64,000 bases of DNA from Mycocentrospora acerina (Eukaryota; Ascomycota; Dothideomycetes; Pleosporales): assembly GCA_022701365.1 (NCBI GenBank), contig JAKUHH010000080.1, positions 2,436 to 66,435 on the forward strand, given 5' to 3'. The position numbers and the translations under genes are program-made. Positions 34,885 to 45,561 of this stretch are shown here, in pieces. How positions within the stretch are numbered: the first letter of the stretch is position 1; each line of letters begins with the position of its first letter. The notes under the pieces are model-generated. The model worked only from the letters and a program-made list of their open reading frames with translations. It ran no database searches and had not been told where the DNA came from.

Positions 34885-36082
34885 ATGTTCGCCAGGGCTT
34901 TATATTGTGCACGCATCCAACCGACTTTGATTCCACGCTCGTCGAAACCAATACAGCGGTCATTCACGTGCTTGCAGGCAATCAAGTTTAGTCCGCGATT
35001 CAACAGGTCTTTCAACACGAGTACAAGCAAGATGGTTACTGCAACATTCGACAGGTTGGTTCGATTCGAGGCCGAGGACGGGAAGACATATTACGGTGAT
35101 TTGGTCAACGAGGTGCCCACGAGGGAGATTGAGGGGAGCGAGGTTGAGGTGTTGGAGGGGGATATTGCGAGTGGGTTTAAGAAGACGGGTGGAAAGAAGA
35201 AGGTGTCCAAGGTATGTTTGGAGTTTTGTCTTCTATGTTCTGTCTTCTATGTTCTGTCTTCTATGTTCTATATTCTGTCCTCTGTCTTCTGTCTTCCGAG
35301 TCCATTACATGCATACTTGAATGTAAGAGATCATGGCTGACTCCTAATCTAGCTTCTCTCCCCATTAGAATTCGCCACCCACATTCCCTGCGTAGGCCTA
35401 AACTACCGCCAGCACGCCGAGGAGTGCAATGTACGTGTCCAAGATGAATGTCTCCCTCCTCTCCAGCCCTCAGACTAATGTACATATTCAGCTCGCCATC
35501 CCTGAAATCCCCGCCGTCTTTGTGAAGCCCGGCACCGCCCTCACCGGCCCCCTCGACGCAATCCCCATCCACCCCGACTGCCAATCGCAGCTTGACTACG
35601 AGGGCGAGCTTACCATTGTCATTGGCAAAGACGCAAAAAACGTCTCCGCCGCCAACGCCCTCGACTACGTCCTCGGCTACACCGTTGGCAACGACGTCTC
35701 GGCGCGCAACTTCCAAATGCCCGCATCCATCTCTGGTGGGCAATTCGGCTACGCGAAGAGCTTCGATGGGTTTGCCCCAATCGGTCCGTGTATCGCCAGC
35801 ACGCGCATCATCCCCGACCCCCAAAAGATCAAGTACTGGACCAAGGTTAATGGGAAAAAGAGGCAGGAGACGGGAACTGATGATATGATCTTCCCCGTTG
35901 CGAAGATTGTGGAGCATTTGTCGAGGGGGACGACGCTCAAGGCGGGGACGGCCATCATGACAGGGACGCCAAGTGGGGTGGGGCTGTTCATGAAGCCGCA
36001 GGGCTTTATCACGGATGGAGATGAGGTGGAGATTTATGTCGAGGGGATTGGAAGTTTGATTAACAAGATCAAGTTTGAGTAG
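34885..36082 (+). CDS. Fumarylacetoacetate hydrolase-fold enzyme (FAHD1/2-like)
   Basis: Hydrolase or decarboxylase of the FAH superfamily; members include acylpyruvases and oxaloacetate decarboxylase. Exons end at 35211, then 35353-35430 and 35492-36082. Two in-frame starts are possible. From ATG 34885 the first 50 residues (MFARALYCARIQ, then Arg-, Ser- and Phe-rich with no acidic residue) look like a mitochondrial presequence, giving 331 residues. From ATG 35032 (MVTATFDRLVRFEAEDG) the protein has 282 residues, the usual length. Motifs: CVGLNYRQHAEECN, the metal-binding DYEGELTIVIGK, YTVGNDVSARNFQ, and IMTGTPSGVG near the C-terminus. The first intron contains a 14-bp tandem repeat. Substrate is not readable. 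Confidence 0.92.
35227..35268. repeat. 14-bp tandem repeat in FAH-family intron
   Basis: Three exact copies of TGTCTTCTATGTTC followed by a degenerate tail to about 35297, inside intron 1 and running toward its 3' half. Confidence 0.92.
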
Positions 36083-36547
36083 ATGGGTGTTTAGAATTCA
36101 AGTTAAAAATAAATCTTTCTCTGGCGATAATTTGGGTTAGATTTAATTGGATATCTATGACTATTCCCGCAGAGTGCAAGAGCAGATGTGTAGTCTCAAC
36201 TTGCTTTCTGTCGCGTGGAGTATCTCAATCTCCTAGCTCGAGCAGCTAGAGATCAATTGGTCTTTTGTTATTCCACACTTTCCTTGACTTGTCGGTGGGT
36301 AGGTTCGACTGTTCGACCTGCGATGAGTAATAAACGGCAGTGACTCAAACTCTCGCGTTTCACCACAAACCTTCCTCCTCTTACTTAACATCGAAGTTTT
36401 ATATTAATCATTTTATACCATCGCTACTGTGAGTTTAATGCCGCTTTACGCAGCTGCTGGTGATGCATTTCGGACTGCATACTTGAAGAAAGACTCGAGA
36501 CATCTTGTACACCGCCTACGTTTGGAACTTTTCCGTCTTGTGTCGAC
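36083..36547. other. Intergenic region
   Basis: AT-rich 3' flank of the FAH-family gene and promoter of the following hypothetical gene; no other feature recognised. Confidence 0.5.
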
Positions 36548-39235
36548 ATGCCAGCTATTACTGAGGAAGACTGTGTAATAGCAGATGAGATGCCAGTGGT
36601 CAAGTATGACTGTACAGATGAAGGCGCCATTTTCACCCCCCAGGAATCTGACAACGAAGCCCCTCTACCTCCTCCTTTTTTCATAGGTATCGACCACATA
36701 GAAGCAGATAGTATTCCTGTTGTCGAAGACAACGAGTCTTTTCTCAACGACAGCCAGCTTGAAACCGTTTTCGACAGCCAAGACGAAGATGGTGATACAA
36801 CCCGAGCTTCCCCTACAAGCGAGATGGATTGGGAAGAACCAGACTCAGAAAATGATCCAATGTCTGTAGCGCTTGATGAAGCAGCTGACAGACAGTCTGC
36901 TGCCGAGCTTCAGGCGAAGATTGAGGCTGAAGAACGATCCAGTCACATCAAAGACACATCATCCAAGGACTGCACATCTTCAGTCTCCGGGATAACAGAT
37001 GCTGGATTAATTGAGGAGATGATATCAGTCAAGTCTTTTTCTGCAAATAAATTGAATTTGATAGCCACCGATGAGGTATTGGCGATAGAACGAAAGGCGT
37101 ATCAAGAGGCGCAGGATGCGGCATTGGCAAGGCAGTTACAAGAAGACGAGGATGAAGAGATGGCTAGGAGATTGCAGGAAGAAGACAAGACAGATGTTGT
37201 GAGTGTGTCGTCTTCAATCGATACTGTAGAGCAAGAACATACAGACAAAGGAAATGGAGGTCGATGGAAGGAAAGATTACAGCTTCCATCCACAAGCTTC
37301 CAAAATACGAGAATCGACGAGGACGCTACCTACGATTAGAGACCGAGGGAAAGACGACCTGAGATAATACCCTCTCCTGTCAGTGTTTCTTCCTCTTCCA
37401 GCAAATCCGACTCCTCGCCAGTTCCATCACCACATCAACTATGTCAAAGTCTGGTTTTGTTCAATCGGGAGATGCACATCAGCCCGATGTTTTATCGCTA
37501 TCAGGAGGATGTTATTAGGCTGGAGCATGCAGAGGATACCAAATCTCGAGTAGAATGGGAGAAAAGGGTGAAAAGGGAGCCCGATCTAGTCGAACGCGTG
37601 GATGAGCCGGTTGAAGTCGCACAGTGTCCATCGACGCAACGTTCCGACAACCAAAGTAAAGCAAGCGGCAGAGTGATTCAAGCATCCAAATTATCTGCCG
37701 GATGGTCAGATGAAGGCGGATGGCAACCAAATGAAGCTTTTCTCGACGTTGCGAGTACTTCGTGGCATCGCATACATGGCGACTACCTCTTATCGGAGTT
37801 ATTTATGAGAAAAGTCAGCTTGGGACTGGATTACTTAACTCGCATGACGCCGCCACTACCTATCCACCCCAAAAATACGTTCAGTTTGTGGTTTAATTGG
37901 CACTGCAAGCAAGAGGGCTGGAGGGGTGAACTGATTTACAAGAATAAGGCATGGGAGGCCTTCATCTTGGATCCCTTCCCAGATACAGCACGTGTGAAGT
38001 ATCGGCCAGACTCAAGACAGCTTCCCGGATATAATTTCCATCACGCAAAAAAAACTTACGCAGACCTGCCCTCGAAATGTCAAACTGATGGTTGCGACCC
38101 AGGATGCCCACGTCCAATGACCGCAATGGACAAGCAGAGGATCTTGATCCATGGCCGACGAGTCCGGAAAGGTGAGACTAATCTCAAGAAACTGAATTCC
38201 GTGACTGAGCTAACTAAAAGATTGTTATCAGACTCTTACAGAGAAGCAGCGTGGTTGTTGATGCTGCCGCCGCCGCCTTGCCCTCTGGAAGACGACAAAG
38301 CAGTGCTTCGGGAGGCTACATACAACAGGACCAAACGAGTATGTGCTATGCGTGCTGAGTTGGATCGTCTCGAAGAGCTTCAAGAGCAGACGAGACTCAA
38401 GAGCAGTGAGCCACGGGATGGGAGAGATGAAACTTTGAGCGACGCAGAAAGGCAGGAGATACAGCATCGAATGTATTTGAAACAACCTACCAGAGCAGGT
38501 AAAAGATGGTCTGTTAACAGAATTCCTTTGAGCCCAAGGCGGGAATTTTCTACGGGTAGGCGTAGGAGAAGTATTGAAGGCGAAGATGAAGACGAAAGCG
38601 AAGATTCGACCCCTACTTCTCAATCTACCAAATCGTCACCCCGTCCCAACCTTGTGGTTCATCCTCGTCCAAAGGGTAAATCCAAGTTCCACACCATGAC
38701 AATGGAAGAGCACTGGGAAGTTGCCAAAGATGCCATCAGATACCGTCTACCGTCCACAGACATGCCGGTAATCAAACGCCAGTACTCACTACCAGACACT
38801 CGAGTTAAAAAAACTCGCATGAAGAGTCCACTCGCGGTGATGAAGCCTATGCGGATGGGTTCGTCGAGCAGTGAGGAGAGTGAGAGTGAGATTGGAAGTG
38901 AGAATGAAAGTGTCAGCAGTGAGACCATACCATTACGACGATTCAATTCTCCATCCTGGGTTGACCCCTCGAGACAGTCAATTTTTGATACGGAGGAAAT
39001 GATGCTCCGAGAGGGCATAGATATGGGACTCGGGGGGGCGGTGGTCGGGCAGATTGTTACGACTACTACTGTCACTACTGTAATATCTACGTTGTTGCAA
39101 GAAGCGGAAGCATCTTCTTCTCTGCTCGACCAAAATGACTTGCCGCTTATTCCTGAGAAGTCGCCATGGAGGAGCAGGAGGGTGAGTAGGAGTGGAAGTG
39201 GAAGCAGAGGGGAGAAAAAAGACAAATCTACGTGA
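36548..39235 (+). CDS. Large uncharacterised protein; intron or in-frame stop at 37199-37339
   Basis: I do not recognise the family. From ATG 36548 the frame is open to a TAG at 37337-37339 (263 residues), and continues in the same frame from 37340 to 39235. A GTGAGT donor at 37199 and the TTAG acceptor at 37339 bound a 141-bp stretch, a multiple of three; splicing it removes the stop and gives 848 residues. The N-terminal third is acidic, with ARQLQEDEDEE and ARRLQEED motifs that look like ubiquitin-interacting helices. The middle (about residues 320-560 of the joined form) is the best-structured part: SWHRIHGDYLLSELFMRK, FSLWFNWHCKQEGWRGEL and a Cys cluster CQTDGCDPGC. The rest is Ser/Arg-rich and likely disordered. 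Confidence 0.7.
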
Positions 39236-39598
39236 GAATAGACAAATGTCGGGTCAGGGAGGATTATGATCAGACATTGTTTATACACTGTTTTACTACA
39301 CGGAACAAGCACGAGTGAGTAGCTTGTTGGTGGTTCATTCATTTGTTTGTTTGTTTGATTGCTTGCTTGCTTGGTATTTCACAGATTGCATGACTTGGGT
39401 AGACACACACTAAACAGCCAGATTTTAACCCTACTGCACTGTTCTGTGCGTACGTCAAAGTAGCTTGAATCTCACTCTCTACAACCTCTAATCCTTATTC
39501 TCTTCTGGCGACATTCAAGAACAGCACGTCCATGCGACACGACTGAGCCTACCTATTCCTTCTTTCCTTTCTTTTATCTCAAGTTTATTCTTGCAAAT
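39236..39598. other. Convergent 3' region
   Basis: Lies between the ends of two convergent genes; contains short GTTT and GCTT runs near 39345-39375 but no gene. Confidence 0.5.
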
Positions 39599-40617
39599 CT
39601 ACGGCTCCTTCTTCTCTTCCTTCTTCTTCTTCTCTACGCATCGAATGCCGCTCGCTACAATTTCAAACTCGATGCCTTTTCCCTGCGAGGGTGGGGCCCA
39701 GGGCGCGAAGACAATTTTAAAGCGTCGTCGCCACTTGGAAATGTGTGTTTCGTTTAGGGTGTCATTTTCGTCTGCGTCTTTGGTATTTGTGTTTGCGTTT
39801 GTATCTATGGTCGTGATTCCAACTCCGTGTCCATTTATAATCGTAGTGGGCAGGCGGGTGGCAAAGACGGGCTGCTTGGTCAAGGCGATTCGACAGGCGA
39901 GTTGGTTTGTCCAGACGAGGCCTAGAGAAGGTGTTTTCAAGGCGTGCGAGGGCTCAAATTGCATATCACCCCAGCCAGTGAACCAGCGCTGTTGATGGTC
40001 AAGGGAGAGGGGGTCAGGCGAGAGAAGCAGCTGGTCAAGTTGCGAGTTTGGAGCAGTGGCGGTGGGCTGGCTGTTTGCTGACGTGGTGCGGGAGACGGGG
40101 TTGGAGGATGAGGGTTGGTGGGGGTGAGTGAAGCGGTCTGCGACTTGGTTTGCGACGACAATGGCAATTCCATGTGTGCGGGCGAGTTCGCGCATCAGGG
40201 CACCGAGTTGAACGAGCTGGGTGGCGCGTCTTGCGAGGGATGCGGGGCCGCTCTTTGAGCCTTTCTTGTCCAGCTCAACGCGGTAGTTTGCAGCGACCGA
40301 GTCGAGGATGACGAGGCCGACATTGTGCTTTTGGATGGCGACGGGGAGCTGGTAGCGGAGGATGTGGTCCTGAGATTCGAGGTCGGGGGTTTGGATGCTC
40401 AGAATGCGTGACAGCGAGGGCTTCTCGTCGGGTGAGAGGGATGCGAGGAAGGGGTTGGAAGACAGCAGCTGAGCCAGGCGGGTGGTGGCGAGGGCGGCCT
40501 CGGTGGAGATGTAGATGGCCGACTTGTCGAGGCCGTGTGGGGCGGGGAGCTGGGCGGCAAGCAGGAGGGTGAGGAGGAGCTGTGTCTTGCCAGCGCCACT
40601 GGGGGTGTTAGTATATG

Positions 40618-40651
<34 letters not shown>

Positions 40652-41258
40652 CCTGGATGTGTGTACAAGGGTAGATGTGTGAGAGTGAGTGAGTGAGTGA
40701 GTGAGTGAGTGAGTGAGTGAGTGAGTGAGTGAGTGAGTGAGTGAGTGAGTGAGTGAGTGAGTGAGTGAGTGAGTGAGTGTGCGTATGTATGTGATTGCGT
40801 GTTGTGTGTACAGGTAGGTGTATGAGTATACAAATGTATGTGTATAGGTGGGTGTATGAGTGTATGGGAATGGGAATGGGCATATAAGAGTGTGCATACC
40901 TCTCACCCGTGACCTCGACAACGTATCCCGGCGGAATGCCGCCACCCAGGGCAGCGTCGAGCTGGCCATCGAGGGTGGAGATGCAGCGCCATGCAGGCGT
41001 CGAGGCGTCGGGGACGAGGAAGGAAGGCGGTAGCGGCGACCCTTCGCGGCCAAAGCCCAACTGGCGGTGCAAGGCCGGGACGAGGGCCGCGGTGAGCTTC
41101 CTCAACTCACCAGGCGGAAGCTGGGCGCGTCTGGCAACGTCGGCAGCATCGAGGGTGAGCAGGTCGGCGGCGGTGACGAGGGCGCGGTCGAGCTTGGGCA
41201 GCAGATGGGTAAAGGGCCGCGTGTCAAAGTCAGGAAGCACCTGCAGCAGGTCTGTCAT
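39599..41258 (-). CDS. RAD57: Rad57-like RecA-family recombination mediator
   Basis: Rad51 paralogue; the Rad55-Rad57 pair helps Rad51 form filaments on single-stranded DNA during homologous recombination. Exons 40900-41258 and 39599-40598; 452 residues. The N-terminus MTDLLQVLPDFDTRPFTHLL and the AADLLTLDAADVARRAQLP helix-hairpin-like region match Rad57/Rhp57. Walker A is GERSGAGKTQ by codon translation across the junction (AG|T gives Ser after GE), that is GESGAGKTQ, split by the intron. Walker B is VGLVILDSVAANYR, followed by GIAIVVANQV. The C-terminus has a Ser/Asn-rich insert, then FTGWGDM, LGLVWTNQLACRIALTK and a Lys/Glu tail. The 301-bp intron is filled with microsatellites. RAD57 rather than XRCC3 or RAD51C is the best match by N-terminus. 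Confidence 0.88.
40612..40650. repeat. (TA)n/(GT)n dinucleotide tract
   Basis: A run of TA repeats grades into GT repeats, inside the Rad57-like intron about 15-50 bp from the acceptor. Confidence 0.93.
40684..40778. repeat. (GTGA)n tetranucleotide microsatellite
   Basis: About 24 uninterrupted copies of GTGA (TCAC on the sense strand) inside the Rad57-like intron. Confidence 0.97.
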
Positions 41259-41289
41259 GTCTCGCCCAGGCCGGCAGCAGACGCGCAGT

Positions 41290-41650
41290 CGGGCAAACGA
41301 GCAGTAGCCAGCCACGTGATGTGTAGTGGGCAGGCAGGCACACACGACCAACAGACAGCCAGCCAGACAGACAGACAGCCGGACAGACAGACACACGACC
41401 AGCACCCAGCCACGTGACGTGTGGTGGGTGGGCAGACACACACGACCGACAGACAGACAGCCAGGCAGACAAACAGACAGACAGACGAGCAGTAGCTAGC
41501 CACGTGATGTGTAGTGGGCAGGCAGGCACACACGACCAACAGACAGCCAGACAGACAGACAGCCGGACAGAGCCAGACAAACGGGCAAACGGGCAGTAGC
41601 CAGCCACGTGACGTATGGTGGGCTGGACACGCATACACGCAGGCACGTGA
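41290..41650. promoter_or_regulatory. Repeat array with five CACGTG sites upstream of the Rad57-like gene
   Basis: Imperfect repeat units of about 90-105 bp, made of a conserved core AGCCACGTGAYGTRTGGTGG-like box and a CAGACAGACAGCC-rich spacer. CACGTG occurs at 41313, 41411, 41501, 41605 and 41644, four of them within the same extended box. The array starts about 30 bp upstream of the Rad57-like ATG (41258, minus strand), so it lies in the promoter or 5' leader. CACGTG is the general E-box bound by bHLH factors in fungi; that these copies are bound is an inference. Confidence 0.7.
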
Positions 41651-42588
41651 CGACGGGCCAACGTCAACCATGGCCCAGCCCAGCCCAGACGCGAACGGCT
41701 GCTGAGTAATGAGTGGCCTTCCGTGTCTCCGCGCCGACGTCATAGCTAGCTGGTTTCATGCTAGTCTACCTCTCGACCACGCCAGCCTTGCCCCCGCATC
41801 GCCTGGCACGGCATGCTCACTCCCCCACGCGTCAAGCTTCGAGCTCCCCACCACGAGAATGGCAATACTGCTGATACCCGTGATCCGTCAACCTGCTGCC
41901 CATGAAAAAACACTGCTGTGACCCGTCTCGCGCTCCACACTGCTGCTGCTGCCATCTGCGCACCCAGGTGTCTAGCCGTCGTACCTCTCCACTAGCCGCC
42001 AACCCAGGCCCATGTCGTGACAATTCTTCCCATCTCACACTTCCACTCGTCCGCGGCATTTGGTAAGCTGCCTTGCACCCTTCCACCAGTCTTTCGCCCT
42101 CACCTCGGGGTAGCCTTACGCGAGCCCTGCATCCTCCTGCCCGACTGCGCTTTGTAGTGTCCACTTTCCCGCTGCGGAAGTGCTTCGCCGCATCTCTGTT
42201 CCTACCCTGACCCCGCAAGTCATAAAAGCCTCCCCCAGGACCCCGGTAAGTCGAGTCTCGAATATCAACACTGATTACACTCCCATGCCTTGCTGATCCG
42301 CCGGCTTCCTCTGGAACACTCATCCCCTTGCATGGTACATGATATCACATGCTCAGCCGTCAGGTGGATCCACCACAACACCCGCTTCTCCTTTCGTCCT
42401 ATCTTTTATAAGAGTCCCGTGTCTCCCATCCACTTCCACCGTTTTTTTTTACTCTTCTGCTCACACCTTGCGTACTCATGCCCGTCTATTGTCTGCAAGA
42501 TTGTCATTATTTCTTCCGCAGCGCTTTGCGCCTACTCTCCATCAGCACCTTCATTTCCCCCCTCTACGCCTGACTGACATAACCCACC
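41651..42588. other. Divergent promoter region
   Basis: Between the repeat array and the carnitine acetyltransferase start. Pyrimidine-rich toward 42588, typical of fungal promoters. No gene recognised. Confidence 0.5.
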
Positions 42589-45561
42589 ATGGCAGTCCGC
42601 ACCTTCACCCGCCCTTCCTCTCTCGACGCCTCTGTCATCAAGGCTGTCACAATGTCCAAACAAGACACCAACGGAACACCTCCAATTCGATCAGAGGAAT
42701 CGGCAAAGAACAGCGCACAGTCTTTTCCTGCGCAAGAAAGATCACCCTTGGCTCACTCGACAAACCCAAACTCGAAACCAGGAATCACGTTTGCAAGCCA
42801 AGACAAGCTCCCAAAGCTTCCCATCCCCGAACTCGAAGGCTCATGCAAAAAGTACCTTGCAGCTTTGAAGCCCCTGCAATCTGCAAAGGAGCACAGTGAC
42901 ACCAACCAGTCAATCCAGGAGTTTCTAAAGTCTGACGGTCCAGTCCTCCAAGAGAAGCTCAAAAAGTACGCCAATGGCAAAGCCAATTACATTGAGCAGT
43001 TCTGTAGGTTTTTCTCTTTCCTTTAGAAATTTCCATTTGCACATTTTAAGTTTCATTCCCATGTGCAACCTACGATAATCATTCGCACAAACACCTTTCA
43101 AACAATCTTTTCTTTTTGCGGATTATCATAAATTGCTTTCATACACTCAATTAAATCATCATTTCCATATACGCCTTTAAAATGACCATCCACTGATCTA
43201 TAACAGGGTACGATTCTTATCTCAACTTTGACAATCCCGTGGTTCTCAATCTCAACCCCTTCTTTCTTCTTGAGGATGATCCCACTCCAGCCCGTAACAA
43301 CCAGGTCACTCGAGCAGCCTCGTTGGTAGTCTCGGCCCTCTCGTTTGTTCGCGCTGTGAGAAAAGAGGAGCTGCCCCCTGACGCAGTCAGAGGTCAACCG
43401 TTGTGCATGTACCAATACTCGAGATTGTTCGGCACTGCCAGGATACCCACTGAGAATGGATGTCAGATTGGACAGGATCCGACGTCAAAGCATATCGTCG
43501 TACTCTGTTATGGCCAGTTCTACTGGTTCGACGTCCTCGATGACAACAACGACTTGATCATGACGGAAAAGGACATTGCCCTCAACCTGTCAGTCATTGT
43601 CGACGACGCGCAAGAAGTGCCAATCCAAGACGCTGCGAAAGGAGCGCTGGGTGTGTTGAGCACAGAAGGCCGAAAGGTGTGGGCCGGTTTGCGTGATGTT
43701 CTCCACCGAGAAGAAGGTTCGAACAATTCTGATTGCCTCAATATTGTAGACTCTGCATTGTTCGTTCTGTGTCTTGACTACACCGAGCCGCAGACTGGTG
43801 CTGATTTGTGCACAAACATGCTCTGCGGCACCAGCAAAATCGAACGCGGCGTCCAAGTCGGCACTTGCACGAACCGCTGGTATGACAAGCTTCAGATCAT
43901 CGTGTGCAAAAACGGAAGTGCGGGCATCAACTTTGAGCATACGGGTGTTGACGGCCACACTGTTCTCCGGTTCGCCTCAGACGTGTACACAGACACCATT
44001 CTTCGATTTGCACGAACTATCAATGGGAGTGCACCTAGTCTTTGGGCAACGCAAAGCCCTGATCCAGCAAAGCGAGATCCAGCCAGCTTTGGTGATGTGC
44101 AGCCTACTCCTCATAAACTTGAGTGGGACATGATACCTGAACTGAGCACAGCACTCCGCTTCGCTGAAACCCGCCTGGCAGATCTTATCCAGCAGAACGA
44201 GTTTGCAACTCTGGATTTCCCTCACTACGGCAAAAACTTTATGACGTCCATGGGCTTCTCACCCGATGCGTTTGTGCAGATGGCCTTTCAGGCTGCCTAT
44301 TACGGTCTCTACGGGAGAATCGAGTGCGTGTATGAGCCAGCCATGACAAAGGTATACTACCACGGAAGGACAGAAGCCATAAGACCTGTCACTGAGGAGT
44401 CTGTCGACTTCCTCAAGACATTTTGGGGCGAGAATCCAGCAGCACAGAAGATCGAAGCTCTTCGCAAAGCTTGCCAAAAACACACGGAGAACACAAAGGT
44501 TTGCTTGAAAGCACAAGGACCGGACCGCCATCTCTACGCACTGTACTGCATCTGGCAACGAGCAATGGACGAGTCTGCCGAGACCGCTAGTAGCGACGGT
44601 TGGGACTCTACGCGCCCTTCTAGCCCAGACGCGTCCAGCATTGCCTCGCCGACCCGCAACTCTATTGTATCTGAAAACGACTCCATCTCCAGCTCGCCCG
44701 CTTCTCCTCATCAACACTCCATGCCAGCTCTGTTCGCAGATAGCGGGTGGGACAAGATCAATACCACCATTCTCTCTACCTCCAACTGCGGCAACCCCTC
44801 TCTCCGCCAATTCGGTTTCGGTCCCACGTCTGCCGACGGCTTCGGTATCGGCTACATTATTAAAGACGGTAGCATATCCATTTGCGCATCCTCCAAGCAC
44901 CGCCAGACATCGCGTTACATTGACGCACTAGAATCGTACTTTCTCGAAGTCCGCAAACTCCTCCGCCAGCTTCAGCGCCGCGGCCCATCAGCCGACAAGA
45001 CCGCATCCCGTGCTCGTGAAGCAGAAGATAGGCCCACAGCCGGCCGCATGAAGAGCCGCGGCAGGATCCTTCTCGCCGAGGGAGTCAAGATGCAGGCCCC
45101 AGCTGAGAGCATTGTAGAAGAGGAGGAAGACGATGGTTTGGGCGGATGTAAGACCCCACTCAACTACAGCACCAACACCAACACCAACGCAACCCCACCC
45201 TTTATCGCCCTCCCGCCCACACCACCCCAATCTCCACAATTCAAGCCCCTCGCGGTAGTCTTTATGAGTTCTCCACAGCGTCTAACGTTGAGCAAAACGT
45301 TGGGAGCGTGGAAGGCACGAAGATCACTGTGAAAGGCACAACTTCTCAGCCCTGTGTTTTATTTCAACGCACCACCGACGTTTTTCTTCTCTTTCATTGT
45401 TGATCCACTGACTAACATTTTCTCTTTCCTCTACAGATGGCTTCTTCGATGCGGGAATGCTGCGGCAAGCGCTCAAGGCAAACGATTCCTCGGCCGAACC
45501 GATGGAGCGTGACGTCATTCGCAGGAATATTGGGCGGAGGTTGAGGTTGGCGGATTATTAG
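42589..45561 (+). CDS. Carnitine acetyltransferase (cytosolic YAT2/FacC type)
   Basis: Transfers acetyl groups between CoA and carnitine so that acetyl units can cross organelle membranes during growth on acetate or fatty acids. Exons 42589-43003, 43207-45147 and 45437-45561; 826 residues. Choline/carnitine acyltransferase motifs: LPKLPIPELEGSCKKYL near the start, WYDSYLNFDNPVVLNLNPFF after intron 1, catalytic His in FEHTGVDGHTVLRF, QMAFQAAYYGLYGRI with VYEPAMTKVYYHGRTE, and FGFGPTSADGFGIGYII. A Ser-rich insert (about 664-715 of the frame) and a long C-terminal tail ending GFFDAGMLRQALK fit the YAT2/FacC branch; no peroxisomal or mitochondrial signal is seen. The last exon is clear because TAT-GGC-TTC-TTC is rebuilt across a GTAAGA donor. 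Unspliced, the frame would end at 45332. Confidence 0.93.

Noticed and set aside
39599..41053. Single 484-residue frame reading through the (TCAC)n array with many THSL repeats
   Set aside because: The repeat part is the retained intron; the donor, acceptor and rebuilt Walker A motif show that it is spliced out.
41230..41743. Several Cys/Val-rich frames over the CACGTG array
   Set aside because: All come from the CAGACAGC-type repeats, which are open in several frames on both strands.
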